A stretch of DNA of 64,000 bases. Source: an uncultured Pelagibacteraceae bacterium. GTDB lineage: Bacteria; Pseudomonadota; Alphaproteobacteria; Pelagibacterales; AG-422-B15. Positions 54,562 through 63,680 of the stretch are shown here, in pieces. Within the stretch, counting starts at the first letter, position 1. Each line of letters starts with the position of its first letter. The notes beneath the pieces were generated by a model. The model made no database searches and was not told where the DNA came from. It saw nothing but the letters and a program-made list of their open reading frames with translations. A program made the translations under genes and the position numbers. The stretch covers positions 39,547 to 103,546 of the forward strand of contig CACHAK010000004.1 of the NCBI GenBank assembly GCA_902577765.1, read 5' to 3'.

Positions 54562-55188
54562 ATGATCTTTGATTTCTCATTACTTTACTTTTTCATACCA
54601 GTTTTTTTCATAATATCCATTACACCAGGTTTATGCATGACACTTGCTTTAACAATGGGAATTACAATAGGCGTAAAAAATACAATGAAAATGATGGTTG
54701 GAGAATTGATTGGAGTTTTAATTGTGGCAGGTACAGCGGTGGTAGGAGGTGGAGCAGTCATCTCATCTTTTCCAATTACATTTGCTGTTTTCAAATATGG
54801 AGGAGGTCTTTATTTGATGTTTGTTGGGTATCAGATGATTAACTCAAGAGGATCACTAGCATTAAATTTGGATGGTTCACATTCATTTGAAATAAATTTT
54901 TTTAAGTTAGCAATGCAAGGCTTTATAACTGCTGTTGCGAATCCAAAAGGTTGGGCATTTTTTATTGCAATGGTACCTGCATTTATTAATTACGAAGCAA
55001 ATTTAATCCCACAAATGTCAGCACTCGTAATAATTATTCTTATAATTGAGTTTATTTCACTTATGATTTATGCAACTGGAGGTCAAGCTTTAGGCATTAT
55101 GTTAAAAAAACAAAATAATATCAGGCTTATTAATGGGTTAGCAGGTTTCTTAATGGTGGGTGTTGGTATCTGGTTAGCTCTTAGCTAA
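54562..55188 (+). CDS. LysE/RhtB-family amino acid exporter
   Basis: 208 aa, six predicted helices. ITPGLCMTLALTMGITIGVKN is the RhtB/LysE N-terminal signature and FKYGGGLYLMFVGYQM the third-helix signature; ANPKGWAFFIAM follows. ATG 54562 is preferred to TTG 54550. No Shine-Dalgarno is evident. It is downstream of the G+C-rich element and ends in a 4-nt convergent overlap. Confidence 0.9.
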   Translation: MIFDFSLLYFFIPVFFIISITPGLCMTLALTMGITIGVKNTMKMMVGELIGVLIVAGTAVVGGGAVISSFPITFAVFKYGGGLYLMFVGYQMINSRGSLALNLDGSHSFEINFFKLAMQGFITAVANPKGWAFFIAMVPAFINYEANLIPQMSALVIIILIIEFISLMIYATGGQALGIMLKKQNNIRLINGLAGFLMVGVGIWLALS

Positions 55189-55916
55189 TGTTTTGAAAAA
55201 AGAATTCCTGGACCAGTTGTACTATTAATTCCAGCCTCTCTTAACATTTGCCAGCTAATCGCCTGATTTGAAGAGACTACTGGTTTATCTAATACTTTCT
55301 CTGCTTCATTGATAATCTTAAATGTTTTAAGGTTAGTGCATGAAATAAATACAGCTTCACAATCCTGTTTGCCAACTTCTATTATAGCTTTAAGGCTGTC
55401 TTTATCTGAAATTCTTGCAACATTCTTATCATCGGATTCATTAAAAGAAATTTGATTTTGAATTATAAAATTATTAGCATGTAAATGATCACGTAAAGAT
55501 TTTGTTACCGATTCTTGATAAGGTGACACAAAATTAATTTTTTTACAGCCCAATGTACGCATAGCTTTTTTTACAGCTCTTATTGGATCAGTTACAAATG
55601 CCGTTTTATGTTTTTTATTTATAAGACTTTCAATTTTATCTGAGCCAATAATTGTTGCGCCTGATGTACAAGCATATCCAATACTATCATACTGGATATC
55701 AGGTAATAACGCAGATGCTGCTGGCAATTCTTTTTCCATAAGTCTAAGATTTTTATTACTTACAATATTGTCACAGTAAATGCGTGAGTGATTGATTGAT
55801 ATACTTTGATCAAGAATGGTTCTGAATTCTTGCTCGATAGTTTCATCGCTCTGAAGAACGATCAATCCTAATCTTGCTTTGTAATATCCATTGTCATCCA
55901 ATTCATAATCTCTCAT
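55185..55916 (-). CDS. Asp/Glu racemase superfamily enzyme, maleate isomerase/arylmalonate decarboxylase type
   Basis: 243 aa. The paired catalytic Cys of the superfamily are in YACTSGATIIG (near residue 83) and FISCTNLKTF (near 195). KARLGLIVLQSD near the start and GITSxxxxxL-like C-terminal WQMLREAGI fit maleate cis-trans isomerase relatives. Both Cys are kept, so isomerase or racemase chemistry is more likely than decarboxylation. It overlaps the upstream carboxyltransferase gene by 4 nt, implying a linked reaction. Confidence 0.78.
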   Translation of the reverse strand: MRDYELDDNGYYKARLGLIVLQSDETIEQEFRTILDQSISINHSRIYCDNIVSNKNLRLMEKELPAASALLPDIQYDSIGYACTSGATIIGSDKIESLINKKHKTAFVTDPIRAVKKAMRTLGCKKINFVSPYQESVTKSLRDHLHANNFIIQNQISFNESDDKNVARISDKDSLKAIIEVGKQDCEAVFISCTNLKTFKIINEAEKVLDKPVVSSNQAISWQMLREAGINSTTGPGILFSKH

Positions 55917-57430
55917 ACAAAGGCCTTTTGTGATTTTAAGATAACACTTCGTGTTTCAGATGGATTAATTACTGCGTCGATTTCAAGGTGAGCAGCAGCT
56001 TCTATGGCTTTTCCTTTATCATAGAGCTTTTCAACTAGACTATTGAATAATTTCTCTCTTTCTGAATTATCTTCAATCTTTTCTAACTCTTTTTTAAACC
56101 CAAGTTTTACAGCTCCTTCTAACCCCATTGCTCCAAACTCACCTGTTGGCCAGGCTGCTGTATACACTGGTTCATGAAGACTACCGCCAACCATTGCCTG
56201 AGCTCCAAGTCCATAACCTTTTCTTAAAAAAATTGCTGTTAAAGGTACTTTTACTTTCGATCCAATCTTAAAGAGATTTGACATTCTTTTTACAGCCCCT
56301 TCTTTCTCACTGTCTGGCCCCACCATAAATCCAGGCGTATCAACTAGTGAAATAAGCGGCAAACCATACTCACTACATATTTCAATAAAAGAAGATGCTT
56401 TGTCAGCTCCTTCGGAATCAATTGCGCCTCCTAAATGTTGACTATCATTTGCCAATAACCCAAAAGGCTTTCCTTCTATTCTAATAAAGCACGTAACAAT
56501 TCCTTTTCCATATTCAGGTTTTATCTCGGTAAATTTTTCAATATCAGAAATTATTTTTATAATGTCTCTTACTGGATAAGACCATCTTCTATCTTTGGGC
56601 ATAATATTACTCAGTTGAGTCTGATCATCTGCTTTCCAATCTTTAATGTCTCCTTGAAAGTATGAGAGTATTTTTTTAGCAATAATAGTTGCCTCTTTTT
56701 CGTCTTCAGCAACATAGTCAATCACTCCGTTATTTTTTTGAATGTCTGACGGTCCTATTTCTTTTGGATCAAACTTTCCAAGTCCACCACCTTCAATCAT
56801 TGCAGGACCTGCCATTCCTATCCAGGAATTTTTTGTAGCAATCCTGATGTCTGCACTTCCAAAAAGAGCTGCATTACCAGCAAAACAAAATCCATTATTA
56901 ATAGCAATCCTCAAACATCTACCGTACAAGCTTGCCCAGAGTGCGAAAGATGGGACATGCAAACCAGCAACAGATGTTGTTACATCTGTATCTCCAGGCC
57001 TTCCACCTCCACCTTCAGTATAGATGACTATTGGAAGTTTAAACTCTTTTGCTTTTTCACAGATGCGATCAAGTTTCATATGATGAAAAAAACCTTGAGT
57101 ACCTGCCAATACTGAATAGTCGTAAACAATACTGACCGCATAAGACTTTTCCTCACCAATAAGATCAGAATTGATTTTACAAAATCCAGTAATAATACCA
57201 TCTGCCGCAGTATCAATTTGAAGATCTTCGTATTTTCTTCTGTTTCTTTGTGCTGCTACCGCAAAAGCGCCATATTCTAAAAAGCTTTGATCATCAACTA
57301 ATTGATCGAGATTCTCTCTTGCTGTTCTTAATCCAAGTTTATGCCTTTTGTTTTTTGCTTCAGTTCGAGTTTTGTCACTTAATTTTTCCAGCCTATCGAG
57401 AAATTGAGACAAATTAGGATTATCGGTCAT
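55913..57430 (-). CDS. acyl-CoA carboxylase carboxyltransferase-type protein
   Basis: 505 aa with two crotonase-type halves. Landmarks: GGGRPGDTDVTTSVAG (about residue 137), GNAALFGSADIRIATKNSWIGMAGPAMIEGG, VDTPGFMVGPDSEKEGAVKRMS (about 367) and YTAAWPTGEFGAMGLEGAV. This matches propionyl-/methylcrotonyl-CoA carboxylase beta chains. No biotin carboxylase or carrier is nearby. The b561 gene lies 6 nt upstream on the same strand. The acyl-CoA substrate is not determinable. Confidence 0.85.
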   Translation of the reverse strand: MTDNPNLSQFLDRLEKLSDKTRTEAKNKRHKLGLRTARENLDQLVDDQSFLEYGAFAVAAQRNRRKYEDLQIDTAADGIITGFCKINSDLIGEEKSYAVSIVYDYSVLAGTQGFFHHMKLDRICEKAKEFKLPIVIYTEGGGGRPGDTDVTTSVAGLHVPSFALWASLYGRCLRIAINNGFCFAGNAALFGSADIRIATKNSWIGMAGPAMIEGGGLGKFDPKEIGPSDIQKNNGVIDYVAEDEKEATIIAKKILSYFQGDIKDWKADDQTQLSNIMPKDRRWSYPVRDIIKIISDIEKFTEIKPEYGKGIVTCFIRIEGKPFGLLANDSQHLGGAIDSEGADKASSFIEICSEYGLPLISLVDTPGFMVGPDSEKEGAVKRMSNLFKIGSKVKVPLTAIFLRKGYGLGAQAMVGGSLHEPVYTAAWPTGEFGAMGLEGAVKLGFKKELEKIEDNSEREKLFNSLVEKLYDKGKAIEAAAHLEIDAVINPSETRSVILKSQKAFV

Positions 57431-57436
57431 ATTAGA

Positions 57437-57964
57437 TCACAGCATTTTTTTTAAAATTGGGTCTTTTTGTATGAGATGATGATACACAACAGCTCCTAAA
57501 TGAATAGTGAAAAGAAGTATCAAAAAATATGCTGAAATAACATGAACTGTTTGGAATCGGTCTGCAAGCTCGAAGTTAAAATAGTCAATGTATACCGTGG
57601 AAATAATCAAATTAACTTCCTCGCCGGAAAGTAAAAGTTTTAACACTCCACTGATTGTAATTAAAAGAAGAGTAATATAAAAAAGTCCATGTACTGCCTT
57701 TGATGCTATTAATTGTAATTTATTCACAGTTGAAGTTATTGGCTTTGGATTCAAAAATTTCCAAATCATTCTTAATAATGTTATGTAAAAAATACTCATA
57801 CCAATTATGATGTGTGTATTTTCAACAGTTAATTTAAATTCAGAAAACTCCAAATTTTCCAAATAAAGTCCTAGAGGTAATTGTATTAATAGGATTAAAA
57901 AAGTGAGCCAATGAAAGAGTCGAGCAAGAACCCCATAAGTACTATTGTCATTTTTAATTTTCAT
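57437..57964 (-). CDS. cytochrome b561-family membrane protein
   Basis: 175 aa with four helices. Four conserved His are in LFHWLTF (helix 1), NTHIIIG (helix 2), AVHGLFY (helix 3) and TIHLGAV (helix 4), the ligand pattern for two b hemes. It likely moves electrons between quinol and a periplasmic carrier; the divergent cytochrome c' gene is the obvious partner. Only 16 nt lie between the two start codons. Confidence 0.87.
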   Translation of the reverse strand: MKIKNDNSTYGVLARLFHWLTFLILLIQLPLGLYLENLEFSEFKLTVENTHIIIGMSIFYITLLRMIWKFLNPKPITSTVNKLQLIASKAVHGLFYITLLLITISGVLKLLLSGEEVNLIISTVYIDYFNFELADRFQTVHVISAYFLILLFTIHLGAVVYHHLIQKDPILKKML

Positions 57965-57974
57965 AATATATAAT
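57945..57974 (+). promoter_or_regulatory. promoter of the cytochrome c' gene, inside the b561 coding start
   Basis: TTGTCA at 57945-57950 and TATAAT at 57969-57974 are 18 nt apart. The predicted start coincides with the cytochrome c' ATG at 57981, so the mRNA should be leaderless. The -35 lies within the first codons of the divergent b561 gene. Confidence 0.6.
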
Positions 57975-57980
57975 TAAAAC

Positions 57981-58433
57981 ATGAGAATAATTTTGCAAAT
58001 ACTGCTTTCGTCAATCTTAGCATCTTTATTTTTTGTTTTTATTGGTTTTGCTGACGACCATGGAAAAATTATAAAAGAAAGAAAATCATTATTTAAGCAA
58101 AATTATAGCCATGCAAAAAAAATGTCTGCAGAAATAGCAAAAGGTAATAATGATAAAGTCATAGAGCTTTCAGAGAAAATGAGCGCAAATTACGATAAAC
58201 TCATTGATCTTTTTCCTGAAAATTCAAAAACAGGTTATGATACAGAAGTTTTGCCTACTATTTGGCTTCAAAAAGATGAATTTAATGCTTTGATGATTGA
58301 AACTTCAGACAAAGTTAAAAAATTTACCCAGATTGCTGCTAGCCTTACAGGAGATGAATTAAAAGAGGCTCAGAAGAATTTAATTTGGTCGAGTTGCAAA
58401 GCTTGTCACGATAAATTTAGAATGCCTCATTAA
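57981..58433 (+). CDS. cytochrome c' (class II c-type cytochrome)
   Basis: 150 aa. A signal peptide (residues 1-24, ending GFADD) leads into a four-helix bundle. The heme-attachment CKACHDKF is at the extreme C-terminus, as in the class II fold. Periplasmic; may take electrons from the divergent b561 or buffer nitric oxide. It ends with a TTAA overlap with yjbQ. Confidence 0.87.
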   Translation: MRIILQILLSSILASLFFVFIGFADDHGKIIKERKSLFKQNYSHAKKMSAEIAKGNNDKVIELSEKMSANYDKLIDLFPENSKTGYDTEVLPTIWLQKDEFNALMIETSDKVKKFTQIAASLTGDELKEAQKNLIWSSCKACHDKFRMPH

Positions 58434-58852
58434 GCAATCACTGTCATTGAAATAATTCTTTTTATTCCAAGATCATTATTCTTATATCGGTGCTCAAATA
58501 AATACACTCCCTGCCATATTCCAAGGTCAAGTTTTTTTTCTTTAATTGGAACACTTAGCGTTGTGTTTGTCAGAGAAGATTTAATATGTGCAGGCATATC
58601 ATCTGGACCTTCCTCACTATGTAAATAATTATCGTTTTCAGGTACTATTTTGTCGAAGTAATTTTCTAAATCTTTAAGGACGTTAGGGTCAGCGTTTTCC
58701 TGTATAATTAGAGATGCGGATGTGTGTTTGATAAAAATAGTGCAGATACCTTTTGATATTCTATGTTTGCTAATAGCTTGATTTATAATATCTGTAATAT
58801 TATAGAGCCCTTTTCCTTCAACTACTATTTCAAGTTCTTTTTGAATTAACAT
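58430..58852 (-). CDS. yjbQ: YjbQ/UPF0047 family protein
   Basis: 140 aa. CTIFIKHTSASLIIQENADP and HIKSSLTNTTLSVPI plus LGIWQGVYLFEHR are the UPF0047 signature. The His in these segments form the presumed metal site. A thiamine-phosphate synthase-like side activity has been reported for E. coli YjbQ; the physiological role is unclear. Confidence 0.9.
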   Translation of the reverse strand: MLIQKELEIVVEGKGLYNITDIINQAISKHRISKGICTIFIKHTSASLIIQENADPNVLKDLENYFDKIVPENDNYLHSEEGPDDMPAHIKSSLTNTTLSVPIKEKKLDLGIWQGVYLFEHRYKNNDLGIKRIISMTVIA

Positions 58853-58896
58853 TTTGATATAAATATATGTAAAATTAAATTAAGTTTACAGCAACA

Positions 58897-60357
58897 ATGA
58901 AAAATAATGTATCCCTTTCTGATTCAGGGTGGAATTTACAAAGTAGTTATACCCAAATATCTGACAAGCTGTTCTCAGAATTAAAACCAGATGCAGTTAC
59001 TAATCCAAGTACTGTCATTGTTAATAATGAGCTGGCCGAAAAGCTTGGCCTAAATTTAAAAGGTATCTCAGAAGAAGACTTATCCAATTTATTCTCGGGA
59101 AATTCACTGCCTCATGGTTCAAAGCCATTTGCACAGGCTTATGCAGGACACCAATTTGGACAATTTACAATTCTTGGAGACGGCAGGGCCCACATCGTTG
59201 GTGAGCAAGTAACTCCAGACGGTGAAATATTTGATATCCAGTATAAAGGCTCAGGGCGAACACCTTATTCAAGAGGCGGAGATGGTAAGGCTGCATTGGG
59301 ACCAATGTTACGCGAATATTTGATAAGTGAAGCAATGTACTATTTAGGTATTCCAACAACAAGAAGTTTAGCAGTTGTTGAGACTGGCGAAAAAGTCTAC
59401 CGAGAAGTTCCATTAAAAGGATCTATTTTAACACGAGTAGCAAGCAGCCATATAAGAATTGGTACTTTTCAATTTTTAGCGGCACATAAAGATTATGAGG
59501 GCATGAAATCTCTTTTGGATTTCTCAATAAAAAGACATTTCAGTAATTTAAAATTTTCGGAAAATTTAGCGATTGAATTCATAAAAGCTGTCATGCAAAA
59601 ACAGATTAATTTGATTGTAGAATGGATGCGTGTTGGATTTATTCATGGGGTAATGAATACAGATAATTCAACAATATCAGGAGAGACAATTGATTATGGG
59701 CCATGTGCTTTCATGGATCATTATGATGCCAATACAGTTTTTAGTTCAATTGATACGCAAGGAAGATATTCTTATGCTAATCAACCTTCAATAATTCAAT
59801 GGAACTTAGTGAGGTTAGCAGAGTGCTTATTACCACTTATCGATAAAGATGAGAAAAGATCAATTGAAATAGCTCAAAACTTAATCAACACATTTAGTTC
59901 ATTGTTTAAGGACAAATGGCTTAAAATGATGAAAAAAAAACTGGGTATTAATGATCATAGTGAAGATGATGAAGAACTCATCAACAACTTAATCAAATGG
60001 ATGCAACAAAAAAAACCGGATTTTACAAATACTTTTTGTAATTTAATGAATTATGATCATGCAGACGATGAAGAATTTGAAGATGATGAGTTTAATAATT
60101 GGAAAAGAGAATGGAAAAAAAGAGTTGAAAGTAAGAAATATATAGATGTCATGATGAATTGTAATCCAACTTTAATTCCAAGAAATTATTTAGTTGAAGA
60201 AGCACTTAGTGAAGCAGAAACAGACGGAAAGTTTGATAAATTTAATGAGCTTAATGAAATCATTTCTTCACCTTACCAGTTAAAAAAAGTAAATATCAAA
60301 TATTTGGAAACGCCAAGCAAAACAAATATTCCCTATAAAACTTTTTGTGGGACTTAA
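58897..60357 (+). CDS. selO: protein adenylyltransferase SelO (YdiU)
   Basis: 486 aa pseudokinase that transfers AMP to Ser, Thr or Tyr. Marker blocks: AQAYAGHQFGQFTILGDGRA, YKGSGRTPYSRGGDGKAALG (near residue 112), HIRIGTFQFLA and HGVMNTDNSTISGETIDYGP with the metal-binding Asn and Asp. The C-terminal Cys-Gly-Thr ending of this family is also present (TFCGT). The link to redox stress is known for other SelO proteins. Starts 44 nt from divergent yjbQ. Confidence 0.93.
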   Translation: MKNNVSLSDSGWNLQSSYTQISDKLFSELKPDAVTNPSTVIVNNELAEKLGLNLKGISEEDLSNLFSGNSLPHGSKPFAQAYAGHQFGQFTILGDGRAHIVGEQVTPDGEIFDIQYKGSGRTPYSRGGDGKAALGPMLREYLISEAMYYLGIPTTRSLAVVETGEKVYREVPLKGSILTRVASSHIRIGTFQFLAAHKDYEGMKSLLDFSIKRHFSNLKFSENLAIEFIKAVMQKQINLIVEWMRVGFIHGVMNTDNSTISGETIDYGPCAFMDHYDANTVFSSIDTQGRYSYANQPSIIQWNLVRLAECLLPLIDKDEKRSIEIAQNLINTFSSLFKDKWLKMMKKKLGINDHSEDDEELINNLIKWMQQKKPDFTNTFCNLMNYDHADDEEFEDDEFNNWKREWKKRVESKKYIDVMMNCNPTLIPRNYLVEEALSEAETDGKFDKFNELNEIISSPYQLKKVNIKYLETPSKTNIPYKTFCGT

Positions 60358-61109
60358 AAAACCTTAAGTCTCTTTTCAAGGCGTCTTACTAAAAAAGAAA
60401 CTACTAAAATTAGTACTAAATATTCTAATACCAAAAATGTATAAATTTCCAAAGGTCGATACTGACTAACTACGAGCTCATTAGCTTTTCTTGTTAGTTC
60501 ATTTAGACCGATGATCGATACAAGTGATGACATTTTGAGCATGTACACAAATTGATTGCCCAATGCAGGTAAAATTATTCTAACCGCTTGAGGTAACGTG
60601 ATGTGGTAGAAAATTTGAAAAAAATTCATGCCCATAGATGAACCGGCTTCTTTTTGACCTTTTGGCACGGCCTGGATTCCAGATCTGAAAATCTCTGCTA
60701 TAAATGGGCTTTCACAGATACTTAATGCGATGATCCCTGCAGTAAATGCAGTAAAATTTAAGTTTAGCAAAACAGGTAATCCATAGTAAACCCACAAAAT
60801 CATGACTAAAACTGGTATTGCTCGAATTATCTCTGTGTAGCCAACATTTATGTAGTTAAGAGCTCTATTTCTTGAAATGCTTGCAACAGATACAATTAAG
60901 CCCAAAAATATTGCTATTATAATTGAAATTACCGATAAGATTATGGTGTAACCCAAACCACCAATTAAGAATTCTATATTCGATATTCCAATCTTATTAT
61001 TTGGCAGAATTACATACCAACCCCATTGATAATTTGATGAACATCCTGCTAATAGTAATAAAGACAAAAGCAGGTAGACATTGATTTTTCCGGTTATGTT
61101 GAAATTCAT
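60354..61109 (-). CDS. polar amino acid ABC transporter permease (HisM/GltK type)
   Basis: 251 aa inner-membrane permease. GLGYTIILSVISIIIAIFL begins the transmembrane domain and the EAA loop is EAGSSMGMNFFQIFYHITLPQAVRIILP (residues about 162-189). The N-terminus carries a lipobox-like LLLLAGCSS (Cys near 23), a feature also seen in relatives. The divergent binding-protein gene is 73 nt away; no second permease or ATPase is within view. Confidence 0.87.
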   Translation of the reverse strand: MNFNITGKINVYLLLSLLLLAGCSSNYQWGWYVILPNNKIGISNIEFLIGGLGYTIILSVISIIIAIFLGLIVSVASISRNRALNYINVGYTEIIRAIPVLVMILWVYYGLPVLLNLNFTAFTAGIIALSICESPFIAEIFRSGIQAVPKGQKEAGSSMGMNFFQIFYHITLPQAVRIILPALGNQFVYMLKMSSLVSIIGLNELTRKANELVVSQYRPLEIYTFLVLEYLVLILVVSFLVRRLEKRLKVF

Positions 61110-61182
61110 GATAAAAAATATAATTATATTATCTAAATAGTAACGTATAATTTTTAAAAAATATTAAAAAGAGGAAAATCAT

Positions 61183-61947
61183 ATGAAGCTCATTCAAGCC
61201 CTATTAATTTCTATAGCATTATTTATTTCATCTTTATCATATGCATCGACATTAGATGAAATTATGAAAACTGGTGTACTTAAAGTCGGAACAACTGGCG
61301 ATTTTCCAGGCTGGAGCTTTATGAATCCTGAAACAAATGAATACGAAGGTTACGATATTGATGTAGCAAAAAAACTCGCTGAAGATATGGGTGTTGATAT
61401 TGAGTTTGTTGCAACAGATTGGAAAAATCTTGTTTCAGGTGTGGTAGCCTCTAAATACCACATGACATCCAGCGCTTCAATAACGACTAAGAGAGCACTT
61501 ACTGCTGGTTATTCGAATTCATATTATGGTACTGGAACGGTAGCAATGACATTGGCTAAAAATTTAGAAAATATTGGAAGCTGGGATAACATCAATAATG
61601 CCAACACAACAGTTGCTGTTACGCTCGGAACAGTCTTTGAAAATGAAGCTAAAAAATCTTTTCCAGATTCTAAAATTGTGATGGTTGAAGCTCCTGCACG
61701 TGAGTATCAGGAAGTGTTGTCAGGAAGAGCTGATGTATCATTAACAAGCAAAGTTGATGCTTTGAAGCTTATCAATTTATATCCAGAGCTATCAATCATA
61801 AATATTGATGAGCCTAAAAATGCAAAACTATTCGCAATTTTGCTACCGAGAGGTGACCAAGAATGGATAAACTTTATAAACCATTGGATTTCAGATCAAA
61901 AAAATAAAGGATTTTTTAATCAAACGGCATCAAAGTTTGGATTATAG
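61183..61947 (+). CDS. amino acid-type ABC substrate-binding protein (SBP_bac_3)
   Basis: 254 aa periplasmic protein with a signal peptide (residues 1-21, ending SYAS). GVLKVGTTGDFPGWSFM, YEGYDIDVAKKLAEDMG and LPRGDQEWINFINHWI are the SBP_bac_3 pattern. It resembles both polar amino acid and cyclohexadienyl-dehydratase-like binding proteins. Shine-Dalgarno AGAGGA precedes the ATG; the -10-like TATAAT is at 61146-61151. Its last 28 nt overlap the convergent MATE gene. Confidence 0.87.
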   Translation: MKLIQALLISIALFISSLSYASTLDEIMKTGVLKVGTTGDFPGWSFMNPETNEYEGYDIDVAKKLAEDMGVDIEFVATDWKNLVSGVVASKYHMTSSASITTKRALTAGYSNSYYGTGTVAMTLAKNLENIGSWDNINNANTTVAVTLGTVFENEAKKSFPDSKIVMVEAPAREYQEVLSGRADVSLTSKVDALKLINLYPELSIINIDEPKNAKLFAILLPRGDQEWINFINHWISDQKNKGFFNQTASKFGL

Positions 61948-63281
61948 TTTTTTTGCATAAAGCTGATTTGGTAAGTCGAAAACTTGTAGACTGCAGCTGC
62001 AAATATGTAGTTAATTATTAATATCACTAAAAACATTGTAGTAAAATCAACTTTAAAATAGAGAACTGCAATGGAAAGTCCGCAAACTGGCAATATCACC
62101 ATTCTCATTAAATTAATTATCATTTGATACTTTGGTTTTTTAAGTCCTTGAAGTAACGCGGACGAAATAAAGAAAATTGGATAGCAAGGTCCGGCAAATG
62201 CAGCGATCTTCAAGTAAGTTGATCCATAATAAATAATTTCTTTATTATCGCTAAAAAAGTACATGATGTAGTCTGATAAAAAGAAAATAAATAGTCCACA
62301 TATAGCCATAAATAAAGTTCCATAAAAAATTGACCTATTATAGGTCTCATGAATTCTGCTAAAATTCATAGCGCCAAAATTCTGACCAACTAAAGCGAGA
62401 GTAGAAGCATTTAAGCCTAAAACAGGTAATAGAAAAAGTTGTTCAAAGCGAATTGCTGCACCATACCCACCTGCTGAATAATCCCCGTAGGTTGAAACAT
62501 AAAACAATAAGACAAAAACCCCCAAACCAATGAACATCATTGAAATTGTAGCGGGAACTGCTTGAGATAAAATCTCCTTTTGTAAATTGTATATGGGTAC
62601 GAAACATTGTGGGTAAAGAAATTTTTTTAAATTTGTCTTATTTACCTTCATAACAATATAAATTAGCCCAAACAGTTGTGAACTTAATGTTGCTAAGGCT
62701 ATGCCTTTCACTCCCATTGCAGGAATAAAATATATTCCATAAATAAGTGTGGGATTCAAAACTAGATTAAGAAAGAATGAAATAATTAGGACATTCCTTA
62801 GAGACTTTGTATCCCCTTTAGAAGCTAGAAATGAATTAATAGTCAATTGTAAGAAAAACAACGAGGCACCAATGAAAATTATATCCATATAGTCTTTCGC
62901 ATAGAATATAATTTCAGGATCTGTTTTCAAAAATATAAGAATAGGTTCTGTTCCATAAATTCCAACTAACGAAATTAGAACAGATACAATTACACTAGTA
63001 AGAATAGCCTGAGCAAGAAGGAGCGATGCTTTTTTCTCATCATTTTTTCCAAGAGCATTTGAAATTAGTGCTGTAACACCTATGGATAATCCTGCGGTAA
63101 ACCCAATAATAATGAAGTAAATTGGAAATGATTTTGCAATAGCAGTGATGGCATCTGGTGATATTAAACCAGCAAACTTAACATCAACGATGTTATAGAG
63201 CGTTTGAAAAAGAGTACCAATACTTGAGGGTATTGCAATTTGTCTTATTAAAGTTGAAATATTATCTTTAGTGAGATCCAT
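61920..63281 (-). CDS. MATE-family efflux transporter
   Basis: 453 aa, twelve predicted helices. LTKDNISTLIRQIAIPSSIGTLFQTLYNIVD and GLNASTLALVGQNFGA are conserved MATE segments, present once in each half. It would export cationic compounds or metabolites by Na+ or H+ exchange. Convergent 28-nt overlap with the binding-protein gene. Confidence 0.88.
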   Translation of the reverse strand: MDLTKDNISTLIRQIAIPSSIGTLFQTLYNIVDVKFAGLISPDAITAIAKSFPIYFIIIGFTAGLSIGVTALISNALGKNDEKKASLLLAQAILTSVIVSVLISLVGIYGTEPILIFLKTDPEIIFYAKDYMDIIFIGASLFFLQLTINSFLASKGDTKSLRNVLIISFFLNLVLNPTLIYGIYFIPAMGVKGIALATLSSQLFGLIYIVMKVNKTNLKKFLYPQCFVPIYNLQKEILSQAVPATISMMFIGLGVFVLLFYVSTYGDYSAGGYGAAIRFEQLFLLPVLGLNASTLALVGQNFGAMNFSRIHETYNRSIFYGTLFMAICGLFIFFLSDYIMYFFSDNKEIIYYGSTYLKIAAFAGPCYPIFFISSALLQGLKKPKYQMIINLMRMVILPVCGLSIAVLYFKVDFTTMFLVILIINYIFAAAVYKFSTYQISFMQKNYNPNFDAV

Positions 63282-63365
63282 ATAATCAAGTTATACCTTC
63301 TATTTAGATATGAGTATTTTGCAAATCTAAATGTAAAGTTAATTCAATTATTATTATTAAAACAA

Positions 63366-63394
63366 TTTACTTTTAGTCTATATATAGCTATAAG
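63366..63394 (+). promoter_or_regulatory. promoter for the cold-shock gene
   Basis: TTTACT at 63366-63371 and TATAAG at 63389-63394, 17 nt apart. The predicted start near 63401 gives a leader of about 73 nt, the longest evident leader in the window. Long leaders are typical for cspA and carry temperature control; no specific cold box is recognised. Confidence 0.5.
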
Positions 63395-63473
63395 ATCCGT
63401 CTAAAGATTACGTTTTTGTTCCTTTTTTTGGAGTAATACGAAGTCTAAATTAAATAAAAAAGGAATAACAACT

Positions 63474-63680
63474 ATGGCTACTGGTACTGTTAAATGGTTT
63501 AATCCAAAAAAAGGTTATGGATTTATTGCACCTGAGGAAGGTGATAAAGATATCTTTGTTCACATCACAGCTGTTCAAGCTGCTGGTATGAAAAAATTGG
63601 ATGAAGGCCAAAAACTATCATATGATGCTGAGGAAAAAGATGGAAAAGTCTCAGCAGTAAATCTACAAGCAGCAGAATAA
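63474..63680 (+). CDS. cold-shock domain protein (CspA family)
   Basis: 68 aa nucleic-acid chaperone. The two RNP motifs KGYGFIAPE and DIFVHITAV are intact in a complete OB fold beginning [21 protein letters not shown] precedes the ATG by about 9 nt. The gene converges directly (0 nt) with the regulator fragment. Confidence 0.95.
   Translation: MATGTVKWFNPKKGYGFIAPEEGDKDIFVHITAVQAAGMKKLDEGQKLSYDAEEKDGKVSAVNLQAAE

Noticed and set aside
54265..54580. Two overlapping ORFs (92 aa rightward, 67 aa leftward) across the G+C-rich element
   Set aside because: Both run through RNA hairpins and a terminator; composition mirrors the G+C-rich stem sequence and no start signal is present. The structured RNA explains the open frames better.
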